Source: Candidatus Woesearchaeota archaeon (GTDB taxonomy: Archaea; Nanobdellota; Nanobdellia; Woesearchaeales; ARS49). From it: DNA of 64,000 nt. The notes beneath the pieces are model-generated. The model ran no database searches, was not told the origin of the DNA, and saw only the letters and a list, made by a program, of their open reading frames with translations. The position numbers and the translations under genes are program-made. The stretch lies in contig JACQNC010000009.1 in the NCBI GenBank assembly GCA_016203225.1, positions 62,001-126,000 of the forward strand. Reading direction: 5' to 3'. The stretch's first letter is position 1, and every line of letters begins with the position of its first letter. Positions 25,416 through 34,773 of the stretch are shown piece after piece.

Positions 25416-27107
25416 ATGAGGTTGTTTAGCGCGCTATTCGTCATCGCGTTGCTTCTTGTTCCCGCGGTCTCTGCGAAACAGGGCACGATCAAGCTCCTCG
25501 CTCTGGTGGAGAACGAGGAGAACAGCACGGGCACGCTCGCAGACCTCTCGCTCGAGACCGGTCCGGGGATGGGACGCGTGTTCCTCGACACTTTTCCCCT
25601 GACCAAGATCGCGACGCAGGTCTCATTGCGGTTCGCGCAGCAGGTCGCGTGCTCGGAGCTTGACAAGGATTGTTCAGGGACGGATTTCTTCTTCGCTATC
25701 CGCGCATCCCCGGGCATCGTTGGAGGTCCTTCTGCAGGAGCAGCTGCCGCGGTGCTCGCGGCAGCGATGGTCGACGGCAGGACTCTCGACCCAGGCGTCG
25801 CCATCACGGGCACCATCAACTCAGGCGGTCTAATAGGCCCTGTCGGGGGATTGAAGTACAAGCTCGAGGCTGCCGCAAAGGGAGGTCTAAGGACAGTCCT
25901 TATTCCTTCAGGAACGTCCAATGTGAATGAGGAGAATGTTACAGTAGACCTGATCAAGTTGGGCGAAACGATGAATCTCTCGGTAATCGAGGTGGCAACG
26001 CTCGACCAGGCATTGGTGTACTTCACAGGCAGCGCTATCCATCGCGACGTCCCTGAATTCGTGATAGATCCTGCTTATGCTAGCCGGATGAAGCAGGTAG
26101 CGCAGGACCTCTGTGGCCGCACGCCGACGCTCGGCGGTGATGATGAGGACATCACGAACCTGAGCTATACCGCAGATACGTACTTCGCAGCAGGGGAGTA
26201 CTACGCAGCGGCATCATACTGCTTCCGCGCCAATCTCGCGGCGCGACGTGACGCTCTGCTCGAGGACGAGCCCGGGTTCGATGAGTTCCAGGACCGCATA
26301 GCCTCGACACTTCTAGAAGTCCTGCGCCTGGATGGCGAGACGTCGCGGAGGAACCTTACGACAGTCACTGATCTGCAGACGTTCATGCTGGTGAAGGAGA
26401 GGTTGCAGGAGGCCGCGGAAAGCCTGAACAGGCTTGCGTTGGTCGAGGAGGTCTCTGCGGGCGCGCTTTCCGAGCTCGCCTATGCCGAGGAGCGCGCGTA
26501 CTCCGCGACCACGTGGTCCGGATTTTTCGGCCTGGATGGTGCACATGTCACGATCGATAACGAGACCTTGCAGCGGTCCTGTCTGAGCAAGCTCGGGGAA
26601 GCGGAGGAGCGCTACAACTATGTGCAATCTTTCTTTCCAGGCTCGCTGAAGGACACGCGGAAGAAGCTGGACCGTGCACAGCGGGACGCAAGGAATGGAC
26701 TCTTCGTGACATGCCTGCACCAGGCCGCGCAGTCGAAGGCCGAGGCCGATATCGTGCTCTCAGTGACCGGTGTCGATGAGTCGCGCGTGCAGGACATAAT
26801 CGGAGTGAAGCTTGACGCGACTGCGCGATCGTTGGCCCGTGCGCAGAGCAAGGACATCTTCCCGCTTATCGGGTATTCCTATTACGAGTACGCGAAGGCA
26901 TTGCGCACCGAGGATGAGTATTCCTCGCTGCTGTTCGCCGAGTACGCGAACGAGATGAGCGGCCTAGATATCTATTTCCCGAAGCAGAAGAAGCGGTTCG
27001 CGATTCCCGAGATCCCCGCATCCATCGTCGCGGCTTTCGTCCTGGGGATGCTGCTAGGCGCCGCAATCATCTCCCTGGGCCGCAGAAGGTCCAGCAAGCG
27101 CAGATAA
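25416..27107 (+). CDS. Secreted/membrane-anchored Lon-like S16 serine protease (no ATPase domain)
   Basis: Signal peptide MRLFSALFVIALLLVPAVSA; GGPSAGAAAAVLAAAMVDGRTLDPGVAITGTINSGGLIGPVGGLKYKLEAAAKGG; C-terminal TM then basic tail. Confidence 0.9.
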   Translation: MRLFSALFVIALLLVPAVSAKQGTIKLLALVENEENSTGTLADLSLETGPGMGRVFLDTFPLTKIATQVSLRFAQQVACSELDKDCSGTDFFFAIRASPGIVGGPSAGAAAAVLAAAMVDGRTLDPGVAITGTINSGGLIGPVGGLKYKLEAAAKGGLRTVLIPSGTSNVNEENVTVDLIKLGETMNLSVIEVATLDQALVYFTGSAIHRDVPEFVIDPAYASRMKQVAQDLCGRTPTLGGDDEDITNLSYTADTYFAAGEYYAAASYCFRANLAARRDALLEDEPGFDEFQDRIASTLLEVLRLDGETSRRNLTTVTDLQTFMLVKERLQEAAESLNRLALVEEVSAGALSELAYAEERAYSATTWSGFFGLDGAHVTIDNETLQRSCLSKLGEAEERYNYVQSFFPGSLKDTRKKLDRAQRDARNGLFVTCLHQAAQSKAEADIVLSVTGVDESRVQDIIGVKLDATARSLARAQSKDIFPLIGYSYYEYAKALRTEDEYSSLLFAEYANEMSGLDIYFPKQKKRFAIPEIPASIVAAFVLGMLLGAAIISLGRRRSSKRR

Positions 27108-27128
27108 GCGTTCTCAGGGGGATTCTCT

Positions 27129-27234
27129 CGTCCCTAGCTAAGCGCTCCCAGGCAGGTTTGGGTCGCTTTTGGCGTTGGATTCGATAGCACTAAAGCCACG
27201 TCCATCATGCTTTGGGCTGCAACGGATGCGGGGA
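27129..27234 (+). repeat. Copy B of the three-copy intergenic element / candidate ncRNA
   Basis: TCCCAGGCAGGTTTG (27146-27160), GCTTT/AAAGC stem with GATTCGA loop, CTGCAACGGA (27217-27226). Confidence 0.55.
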
Positions 27235-27289
27235 CGAGCGCGCAGGACGGCCTATGTTTTAGACTGTCGTCAAGAGGCGTTGAAACCCT

Positions 27290-27330
27290 CGCGTACGCCC
27301 TTGCGGACGTACGCGCGGGAAAAAGAGGTG
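27290..27330 (+). other. Strong hairpin followed by GCGCGGGAAAAAGAGGTG block
   Basis: CGCGTACG/CGTACGCG 8-bp stem (27290-27315); 18-mer at 27313-27330 identical to the minus strand of 14681-14698. Confidence 0.5.
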
Positions 27331-27456
27331 ATTGTGTTACTACTCTAAAGGGCGCACCTTATATATAAAGCTTTCGTATCTTGAGCACTTAAAAGTAGTA
27401 TCATTTAGCATGGATTGACGGAAGGGTTTATAAATGGGGTGGCTCAAAGACGAGTC

Positions 27457-27843
27457 ATGGGCAGCGGAGATACGGAAATCATACAGCTCGAGGCAGTAAT
27501 CTATCAAGCGAAGCTCACCGTCGACCGCGAGTCCCGTAAGCCTTCGCTCGAAGTCACGGCGAGCGAGCCGCAATCGCTAAACGACATCACGAACAAGTTC
27601 ATCCGCACTGCTAAGAAGGTGCAGAGAGGCACGTGGTATGCGAGACATCTCGGCACGAACGCGGTCGTTTTCCTGGACGGCCATGGATCATTCCTTATTC
27701 GCCCAAAAGAAGAACCAACTAAAAGCTACGCGATCGATGCGAATGATGCCGATGCCGGACAGTATGATGTTCTCGCCGCGTACCAGACCGAGCTTGAGAC
27801 CGGCATGCAGATCTCGAGGAACTCGCTGCCATACCGAGAGTAG
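27457..27843 (+). CDS. Hypothetical protein
   Basis: MGSGDTEIIQLEAVIYQAKLTVDRESRKPSLEV...; TATA GTTTATAAAT about 26 nt upstream. Confidence 0.7.
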   Translation: MGSGDTEIIQLEAVIYQAKLTVDRESRKPSLEVTASEPQSLNDITNKFIRTAKKVQRGTWYARHLGTNAVVFLDGHGSFLIRPKEEPTKSYAIDANDADAGQYDVLAAYQTELETGMQISRNSLPYRE

Positions 27844-27880
27844 CGCAATTCTTTTATAGTCCGGTCCTGTCGGTGCGTGC

Positions 27881-28792
27881 ATGAAAATCTGGTGGTTGGC
27901 GATCCTGGTCGTTCTTTTGCTGGGCTGTCAAACCGCTCTCGAACGTCCGCAGGAACGACCTCTGGCGCCATCCCAGGAAGCTCCTACACCTGTCGCGCCG
28001 CAACCTCCTGCGATCGGCACGCTTCGGGTCATCTTCGCCGATGTGGGCCAGGGCGGCGCGGTCATCATCCAGACGCCTGATGACAAGACGATAATCTATG
28101 ATTGCGGGCAGTACAAGGACAGAATCTACGATGACCTCCGGGCGTTCGGCGTCGGAGATGTCGATCTGCTCATCGCATCGCACGCTGACGCTGACCACAT
28201 CGGCGCGTGCAAGTACATCCTCCAGGACCACAACGTGACGCGCGTGGTCGACAACAACGAATACAAGGAGACCAACACGTACATCGAATACGAGACGTAT
28301 CGCAGGCAATACGCAAAGGAGTTCTTCCAATTGCTCGGCGATGGCCTGGATCCGGTCTTCCCGTTCATAGAATATCATGTCGCGTACGATGATTGGGGCA
28401 ATTTCTCGAAGGACGCGAACGACAATTCGGTCGTGGTGCGGCTGGTCTGGGGGGATACGAGTTTCCTTCTCACCGGCGACTGCGAGGCCGGATGCGAGAA
28501 GACGCTCACGGACACGACTGACATCGACGCTGACGTATTGGATGCAGGCCACCATGGTAGCAGGGGTTCAAGCACGGACTACGCGCTGAAGGAGATCACG
28601 CCCCGCATCGTGATCATCTCTGCCGGCAAGGACAACAGATACGGCCATCCGCACGAGGAGGCGCTTGACCGCATCCGAGGATACACGGACAACATCCTAC
28701 GCACCGATCAGAAAGGGACGATTGTGGTCGAGACCGACGGCAAGACTCTCAAAGTCACGAATAAGGATGGGCTCATTCTCTGGCAAGAGTGA
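27881..28792 (+). CDS. ComEC/Rec2-type metallo-beta-lactamase-fold lipoprotein
   Basis: Lipobox VLLLGCQ; FADVGQGGAVII, ASHADADHIGA, LLTGDCE, LDAGHHGSRGSS. Confidence 0.9.
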   Translation: MKIWWLAILVVLLLGCQTALERPQERPLAPSQEAPTPVAPQPPAIGTLRVIFADVGQGGAVIIQTPDDKTIIYDCGQYKDRIYDDLRAFGVGDVDLLIASHADADHIGACKYILQDHNVTRVVDNNEYKETNTYIEYETYRRQYAKEFFQLLGDGLDPVFPFIEYHVAYDDWGNFSKDANDNSVVVRLVWGDTSFLLTGDCEAGCEKTLTDTTDIDADVLDAGHHGSRGSSTDYALKEITPRIVIISAGKDNRYGHPHEEALDRIRGYTDNILRTDQKGTIVVETDGKTLKVTNKDGLILWQE

Positions 28793-29240
28793 TCGTTCCT
28801 TTCGGCGCTTTCTTGGCGGCGACATCCTCGAGCATGCGCTTGTCATCCCAAAACATATTCAGTTGACTTATTTCATCGATCGTGAACAGTCCAAGTTCCG
28901 CGCCTTCCCGCTGATGACTGCGCAGTGTCTCAAGATTCCAGGTGAGCGACGCCGTGAATAGGAACAGTTCTCGTGACGGGCCGTCTTCAGGCCGGGGAAT
29001 CGCATAATGACCAAAAAAAGTTGGCTTTAGGTCTATCTGAAGCTCTTCGCGCGCTTCGCGGATCACGGCTTGCTCAGGAGTCTCGCCGGACTCGATCCCA
29101 CCTCCGAAAAAACCCCACATGTTCGGGCGGTAGCGCGGTTTGCTGTCGCGCAGTTGGCAGAGCATCCTACCGCGGTCGTCGATGAGCGTGAAGATTGCGA
29201 CGCGACGGCCGAACTGCATCATTTGCTTGAAGTAACGCAC
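28773..29240 (-). CDS. Nudix hydrolase
   Basis: GGGIESGETPEQAVIREAREELQI Nudix box. Confidence 0.92.
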   Translation of the reverse strand: MRYFKQMMQFGRRVAIFTLIDDRGRMLCQLRDSKPRYRPNMWGFFGGGIESGETPEQAVIREAREELQIDLKPTFFGHYAIPRPEDGPSRELFLFTASLTWNLETLRSHQREGAELGLFTIDEISQLNMFWDDKRMLEDVAAKKAPKGTITLARE

Positions 29241-29443
29241 TCACCCGGTTCGTACGCCACGCCAGCGCAATTGGCATAGCAGTTGTTGCTGTACGTTCTC
29301 CCGTCATCGCCGCACACGGGGTCGTAGAGAGCGATGCAGATGCATCCAGGCGATTGCTGGCCTCCGCCAGCGCCGGTGCCCCCGTCCTTTGGAGCGCAGG
29401 CAGCCAGGAAGAGCAACGCCAATATCGCGGGAAGGAGCCTCAT
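29219..29443 (-). CDS. Kazal-type serine protease inhibitor domain lipoprotein
   Basis: Lipobox LFLAACA; CICIALYDPVCGDDGRTYSNNCYANCAGVAYEPGEC. Confidence 0.88.
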   Translation of the reverse strand: MRLLPAILALLFLAACAPKDGGTGAGGGQQSPGCICIALYDPVCGDDGRTYSNNCYANCAGVAYEPGECVTSSK

Positions 29444-29874
29444 CGTATGAGCTTATGTTTGCGCAGGATGTCCTTGAACTTCTCGTAATCAGGGGTCGCC
29501 TTGAACTCACGCACGGCCTCGCCCGGCATCTGCTTCATCACGCCGAGGCTGATGCGGGCGATCTCCTTGAGGTCGTTGATCGTCTCTTCGTGGCTAGGGG
29601 CCATCTGTGACTGGGCCTCCGACTGCGGCACGTCCTCGGAAGGTTGTTCCTCGCCGAAGAGTTTGTTCATGAATCCTGAGAACCATCCTTTCTTGGACTG
29701 CTCGTACTCGGTCTCGACAGGAGCTTGCATGGGTTCCTCCTTTTTGTAGGGCTGAACAGTGGGATGCAACGCGGGCTGGGCCTGTTTCTTGAACATGCTC
29801 CATCCTTCGCTCTTGCGCCGTTGCGAGATGTACGTATCCATCTCCCTACGCAGCTGCTTCCTACGTTCGTCCAT
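29440..29874 (-). CDS. Hypothetical charged/helical protein
   Basis: 144-aa ORF MDERRKQLRREMDTYISQRRKSEGWSMF...; ATGA overlap with Kazal gene. Confidence 0.65.
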   Translation of the reverse strand: MDERRKQLRREMDTYISQRRKSEGWSMFKKQAQPALHPTVQPYKKEEPMQAPVETEYEQSKKGWFSGFMNKLFGEEQPSEDVPQSEAQSQMAPSHEETINDLKEIARISLGVMKQMPGEAVREFKATPDYEKFKDILRKHKLIR

Positions 29875-29949
29875 AGTACTCCTCCCGAGGGGCGAGTGTT
29901 TTTAAGGATTATGGTGGTCGAAGATAGAGAAAAAGGGCGGCAGGCGCGA

Positions 29950-30177
29950 TCAATCGACTCCTGATTCTATTGCATCACCCATTATCGGGCTGCCGCACAC
30001 CGTGCAGAACATCTGGTCGGCGGTGACTCCCGCGCCGCACTTGTCGCACGTATCCACGACCTCCTGTCCTTCTTCCACGATCTCAGAATATCGCTGTCCT
30101 TGCTGGAGCTGGAAGCCGCACTTGCTGCAGAACTGGTCGTTCGGTCCGGTCATGGCGCCGCATTTGTCGCAAGGCAT
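29950..30177 (-). CDS. Small double zinc-ribbon protein
   Basis: MPCDKCGAMTGPNDQFCSKCGF...CDKCGAGVTADQMFCTVCGSPI; internal start used because the long ORF overlaps the HAD gene. Confidence 0.75.
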   Translation of the reverse strand: MPCDKCGAMTGPNDQFCSKCGFQLQQGQRYSEIVEEGQEVVDTCDKCGAGVTADQMFCTVCGSPIMGDAIESGVD

Positions 30178-30202
30178 TTCCGATTCACTGTGACCGGCGC
30201 AT

Positions 30203-30886
30203 TTAAGCTTTTCCAACAAGCCTGAGGATATCGATCGGCTTATCGATGACGAAATCGGCTCCATGCGTGCGTGGCTTGGGTTTTGCAGGATCCCACCCAT
30301 ACCGTGCCCAGGCCGCCCTGATTCCAAGCTTTTTCGCGCCGATGACATCGCGCTCTGGCCAATCACCGACATGGATGACTTCCACGGGCCTCACATTCAG
30401 CTGGTCCAAAGCTTTCGCGAACGGAAGCGTCGACGGTTTACGTTCGCCGGTGTCGTCGTACGCCACTACTGCGTCGAACATGTCCTGCAAGCCCAATTCA
30501 GTCAGTCTCATCCAGGCCTTCAACCTAGGCGCGTCGGAGACTATCGCCAGTTTCAGCCCGCGTGTCTTCAACTGGTGCAACACGGATGTCATGCCCGGGT
30601 AAGGTCGCAGGAACGCTGTCTGCGCTTTCCGATACGCTACTATTCCCGCCGCGACGATCCGGTCATCGACATGATGGTTCACGTTCTTCAGGAACTCCTG
30701 GAAGATCTGCGGGTGCTCGATCCCCACGCGCCAGTAGACCTTGAACAACCGCAGCGTCGCGACGCGTTTGCTCATCCGCAAGCCTGCATTGATCATGGCC
30801 TCGACAGCGGCTTCGACAGAAGCTCGCTTCATGCGCATGAAATCGACCAGGGTGTTATCGAGATCGAACAGCACTGCTTTGATCAT
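30203..30886 (-). CDS. HAD-superfamily hydrolase
   Basis: MIKAVLFDLDNTLVDFMR, AIVSDAPR, VGDWPERDVIGAKKLGIRAAWARYG. Confidence 0.93.
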   Translation of the reverse strand: MIKAVLFDLDNTLVDFMRMKRASVEAAVEAMINAGLRMSKRVATLRLFKVYWRVGIEHPQIFQEFLKNVNHHVDDRIVAAGIVAYRKAQTAFLRPYPGMTSVLHQLKTRGLKLAIVSDAPRLKAWMRLTELGLQDMFDAVVAYDDTGERKPSTLPFAKALDQLNVRPVEVIHVGDWPERDVIGAKKLGIRAAWARYGWDPAKPKPRTHGADFVIDKPIDILRLVGKA

Positions 30887-30924
30887 ACGGTTCCGTGAAC
30901 AACAAATCTATTTAAACCTGTGCG

Positions 30925-31425
30925 GTGAACGACACCATCATGTGGAAGCGGGTGGCGCGTTGGTTGCTCAAGCGCTCGGGCGTGCAGGAGTTCGACTATC
31001 ACAGTGTCTTCATCGAACGGGAGGTCATCCATAACGTCATCGAGTTCGCGAAGAAGGCCCATCCGAACGAATTCTCGGCATACCTGCAAGGCAACGTCAC
31101 GAACAAGGTGTTGTACATCAAAGGCATCATCTATGAGCACTACTCGGCAACAGAGTCGCAGGCGATCATCAGCGCGGATCTTCCCATATTACACGAGGTC
31201 GTCGGCACGGTGCACAGCCATCCGAGCTTCAACAACCTGCCATCATCCGCAGACAAGCGAGGCCTGTTCACGATGGGGCTCGCCAACTTCATCATCTGCC
31301 AGCCATACACGTTCCACCGCGTGGCCGCGTACAACATCTTGGGAAAGCCTATCGATTTCACGGTGATCGAACGGGTCAAGGCCGACAAAAGCTTAAAAAC
31401 TGAGCCTTCTCAGAAGCCGGCATGA
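30925..31425 (+). CDS. JAB/MPN (JAMM) domain protein
   Basis: Upstream Glu region plus HSHPSFNNLPSSADKR (HxHx(10)D). Confidence 0.82.
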   Translation: MNDTIMWKRVARWLLKRSGVQEFDYHSVFIEREVIHNVIEFAKKAHPNEFSAYLQGNVTNKVLYIKGIIYEHYSATESQAIISADLPILHEVVGTVHSHPSFNNLPSSADKRGLFTMGLANFIICQPYTFHRVAAYNILGKPIDFTVIERVKADKSLKTEPSQKPA

Positions 31426-33143
31426 AAAACCAGGAGGTGGCCGGCATCCTCTATGAGATGGCGGACATCCTCGACATTCTAGGCGTGCAGTGGAAGCCGA
31501 ACGCCTACCGCCGCGCGGCAAGGACCATCGAGACATACAGCGACGCCATCGAGGACATCTACCAAAAAGGGGGCGTTAAGGGCCTGATGGACGTTCCGGG
31601 CGTAGGAGAGAACATCGCGAAGAAGATCGAGGAATATCTTAGGACGGGGAAGATCAAGGAGCTCCAACAGTTGGAGAAGAAAATCCCGAAAGGCGTCGAT
31701 GAGATGATGCACCTGCAGGGCCTCGGCCCAAAGAAGGCATGGCGTCTTTACAAGGAACTGCGGATCAAGAATCTCAATGACCTCAAGAAGGCCATCAAAG
31801 CCCAGAAAGTCAGGAAGCTCGCCGGTTTCGGGGAGAAGTCCGAGAGCGACATCCTCCAGTCTCTCGGCATGCACGAAGTCGGCGAAAAGCGGAAACTGCT
31901 TCTCACCGGTCTCGATGTCGCGCGCGAACTTGAAACGCGCCTCCGCGCTTTGCCTTGGGTCAAGAAAGCAGAGGTCGCGGGCTCAGTCAGACGCAGGAAA
32001 GAGACGATCGCCGATATCGACATCCTCGTCATCAGCAAAGAAGCGGATAAAGTCATGAAGTATTTCACCAGCATGGCCGATGTCAGACGGATCCTCGCGA
32101 AAGGGGAGACGAAGTCCGCGGTAGTCCTCACGAACGGGCTTCAGGCGGACGTGCGCGTCCTCGATGACAAGAGCTTCGGCGCGGCGATGCAGTACTTCAC
32201 GGGCAGCAAGGACCACAACGTGAAGCTCCGTGGCATAGCGATCAAGAAAGGTTTCAAGCTCAGCGAATACGGGCTGTTCAAGCGGAAGGGCGAAGCGTAC
32301 GTCGCGGGGCGCACCGAGGAGGACGTTTACAGGAAGCTTGGATTGCCTTACATCGAGCCCGAGCTTAGAGAGAACACTGGCGAGATCGAGGCCGCGATGA
32401 AGCGCAAACTCCCTGCGCTCATCGGATATGATGACATCCGCGGCGACTGCCACACGCACACGACGTGGAGCGACGGCGCGAACACGACCGAGGAGATGGT
32501 GCAGGCAGCCATCAAACGTGGCTATGAATACATCGCGATAACGGACCATAGCAAGAGCACGATCATCGCTAACGGCCTCGATGATAAGCGTCTCCTGAAG
32601 CACCTGGATGAGATCGAAAGGCTACAGCGCAGATACCGCGATATCACCATCCTGAAGGGCAGCGAATGCGATATCCTCAAGAGCGGCGAGCTCGATTATC
32701 GGCCCGAGATTCTCAAGAAGTTGGATGTCGTAGTCGCGTCGGTGCATGCGAGTTTCAAGATGGGCAAGGAGGATATGACCAAGCGCTACCTGAAGGCGAT
32801 CACGTCAGGTCATGTTACCGCGATCGGCCACCCGACCGCGCGTTTGATCAACACCCGTCCCGGATTCGAGTTTGACTTGGAGAAGGTCGCGCAAGCATGC
32901 AAGGACGCGGGCGTCGCGTTCGAGATAAACGGCAATCCGAGCCGGCTGGATTTGCGGGACAGCCACATCAAGGCCGCGAACGAATTAGGCGCGTCGTTCC
33001 TCATCAACACCGACAGCCACTCGGAGAATCATCTTCGATTCATTGAATTGGGTGTCGCGCAGGCGCGTCGTGGCTGGGTGTCAGCACGCAGCGTTCTAAA
33101 CTCCCAGTCCGCCTCTCGATTTCTGAAATCTCTTCGGCGCTGA
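31422..33143 (+). CDS. polX: Family X DNA polymerase with C-terminal PHP domain
   Basis: HhH ([16 protein letters not shown]), [21 protein letters not shown] motifs [27 protein letters not shown]. Confidence 0.95.
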   Translation: MKNQEVAGILYEMADILDILGVQWKPNAYRRAARTIETYSDAIEDIYQKGGVKGLMDVPGVGENIAKKIEEYLRTGKIKELQQLEKKIPKGVDEMMHLQGLGPKKAWRLYKELRIKNLNDLKKAIKAQKVRKLAGFGEKSESDILQSLGMHEVGEKRKLLLTGLDVARELETRLRALPWVKKAEVAGSVRRRKETIADIDILVISKEADKVMKYFTSMADVRRILAKGETKSAVVLTNGLQADVRVLDDKSFGAAMQYFTGSKDHNVKLRGIAIKKGFKLSEYGLFKRKGEAYVAGRTEEDVYRKLGLPYIEPELRENTGEIEAAMKRKLPALIGYDDIRGDCHTHTTWSDGANTTEEMVQAAIKRGYEYIAITDHSKSTIIANGLDDKRLLKHLDEIERLQRRYRDITILKGSECDILKSGELDYRPEILKKLDVVVASVHASFKMGKEDMTKRYLKAITSGHVTAIGHPTARLINTRPGFEFDLEKVAQACKDAGVAFEINGNPSRLDLRDSHIKAANELGASFLINTDSHSENHLRFIELGVAQARRGWVSARSVLNSQSASRFLKSLRR

Positions 33144-33381
33144 GTTCGCGGAACGTGTTGTGCAGGATCTTATCACGCATTCCGCTGATGATTGTGATGT
33201 CCTTACGGTTTACGTTGACGTCGAAGCTAGGCGTCGCGAGAAGAGCTGCGTGGGGAAGCGTCGCCATGAGTTGTCCGAGAGAATACAGTCCGGCGACTCC
33301 CCACGTGCTTGAGCCATAGCTCGCGACGAACCCTCCATTATCGCCCGCGCGGATTGATACGTACTGGACGTCAACTTGCAT
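33040..33381 (-). CDS. Hypothetical protein overlapping the polX 3' end
   Basis: 113-aa ORF MQVDVQYVSIRAGDNGGFVASYGSSTWGVAGLYSLGQ...; fills the gap 33143-33381; 104-nt convergent overlap. Confidence 0.5.
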   Translation of the reverse strand: MQVDVQYVSIRAGDNGGFVASYGSSTWGVAGLYSLGQLMATLPHAALLATPSFDVNVNRKDITIISGMRDKILHNTFRELSAEEISEIERRTGSLERCVLTPSHDAPARHPIQ

Positions 33382-33423
33382 AGCCGAGGGGGTGCGCTCT
33401 GGGTTTAAAAACGTCGCGACACA

Positions 33424-34002
33424 TCAGAACTCCTCTCGTGCGAACGCACCGAACAGGACCAGTTCGACGACCGTCTTCCCCAGGACGTCCTTGTGCGTGA
33501 ACTGCGTCTTGAGCTCCGCCTTCGGGAAGCGCTTGCGGAACATATCGACAAGGAGAGCTTTGTCGTCGGCAGACACTGTGCTCATGACATGCACCAATCC
33601 GAACCGCGCGATGTCGGGATTGACGTCGCTGAGGTTCGCCTGCAGGACCTCCTTCGTCTTCGTCCCGTCGAGCGTGCAGTAGTTCTCTTTCTTGAACGTG
33701 TCGACGACGCGTGTGTTGTCCAGGCAGATCTTGCGGTACAGCGTCCCTTGCTCCGCCCGCGAGGCTTGCCTGATGAACTCCATCGCCTGTGGCGTGGAAC
33801 GCAATTCCTCCGAGAACATCCAGCCCTGACCCCAATCGGCGTCGATCTGTATCTGGTCGTCCTGCCGTGCTGAGAGCGCGTCGATTATCCTGCGCACCTC
33901 GCGGAGCGTCGAGGAGGAATCAGTGGCGTTGATGTCGAGTGAGACTCCGGGCACGTTGATACGCGCGCGGATCCTGCCTCTCGTCACCAGCACTTTTTTC
34001 AC
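33424..34002 (-). CDS. Hypothetical protein (GTG start)
   Basis: VKKVLVTRGRIRARINVPGVSLDINATDSSSTLREVRRIIDAL...; TATA-like ATTTAAAG upstream. Confidence 0.65.
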   Translation of the reverse strand: MKKVLVTRGRIRARINVPGVSLDINATDSSSTLREVRRIIDALSARQDDQIQIDADWGQGWMFSEELRSTPQAMEFIRQASRAEQGTLYRKICLDNTRVVDTFKKENYCTLDGTKTKEVLQANLSDVNPDIARFGLVHVMSTVSADDKALLVDMFRKRFPKAELKTQFTHKDVLGKTVVELVLFGAFAREEF

Positions 34003-34092
34003 GCTGATAAATCTATTGTATGTCTCTTTAAATAATTTTAGGTTGTGGAATCCATAGCAACTTTTATAAGAACTGAAACAAACTCTACTCGC

Positions 34093-34362
34093 ATGCCGTT
34101 CAAAGATGATATAAAGAGAAAGGTGCCGCTCCGTTACCAGAACACGCCGGAGTTCACGACGTTCCTCGCGATAGTCGCCAAGAGGAATTTCGCGAACAGC
34201 CGTGCGTTGAGGATGTTCCTCGACATCGAGATGGCGACATGTCAGGCATGGCTGAACGCGAACAAGAACACGTCGTCCGGCAACCGCCAACGCTCGAGAT
34301 GCGCGAAACATCTCGCGTTCTTCAGGACAGTCAAGGAGAAACTCCTACCCTATTTGGTATGA
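34093..34362 (+). CDS. Small hypothetical protein
   Basis: MPFKDDIKRKVPLRYQNTPEFTTFLAIVAKRNF...; overlaps next start. Confidence 0.6.
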   Translation: MPFKDDIKRKVPLRYQNTPEFTTFLAIVAKRNFANSRALRMFLDIEMATCQAWLNANKNTSSGNRQRSRCAKHLAFFRTVKEKLLPYLV

Positions 34363-34685
34363 AGCATCCTTTGGAAGGGGCGATCCTCTGTCGCTCCGGT
34401 TGGAGCAAGTTCCGCGGCTTGATGCTATCGCGCAGGCGCACGCTCGTGTTCGCGTTTGATCGGGACGAGCACGTTCCGTTGCACATGCTGTTCGTCTTCT
34501 TCCCGATAGATGTGCTTTATCTAGATGGGGAGAAGAGGGTCGTTGAGGTCAAGAGGAATTTCCGACCGTTCACTTTCTACTCGCCTAAGAACAAAGCAAG
34601 ATATGTCGTCGAGATCCCGGAACGGACCGACATCAAGGTGGGCGACAGTATTTCATGGGGACGCAGGGATTTGAACCCCGATTAA
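34359..34685 (+). CDS. DUF192 family protein
   Basis: CRSGWSKFRGLMLSRR...LHMLFVFFPIDVLYLDGEKRVVEVKRNFRPFTFYSPKNKARYVVEIPE; stop lies inside the antisense tRNA. Confidence 0.82.
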   Translation: MKHPLEGAILCRSGWSKFRGLMLSRRRTLVFAFDRDEHVPLHMLFVFFPIDVLYLDGEKRVVEVKRNFRPFTFYSPKNKARYVVEIPERTDIKVGDSISWGRRDLNPD

Positions 34686-34729
34686 CCGCTCTGGAGGCGG
34701 CCGTCCTAGCCAGGTTGGACGACGTCCCC
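34656..34729 (-). tRNA. trnW: tRNA-Trp (anticodon CCA), intronless, CCA end not encoded
   Basis: Acceptor GGGGACG/CGTCCCC, D stem GTCC/GGAC, anticodon arm GCCGC-CTCCAGA-GCGGT, T arm CGGGG-TTCAAAT-CCCTG, discriminator A. Confidence 0.93.
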
Positions 34730-34773
34730 TCAAGTAAAGAAATCCGGTTGGGGCTTATTTAAAGCTTGCGCGA

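Noticed and set aside
34003-34311. N-terminal extension of the 295-aa minus ORF
   Set aside because: Antisense to the 34093 ORF and upstream of a probable TATA; GTG at 34002 is a better start.
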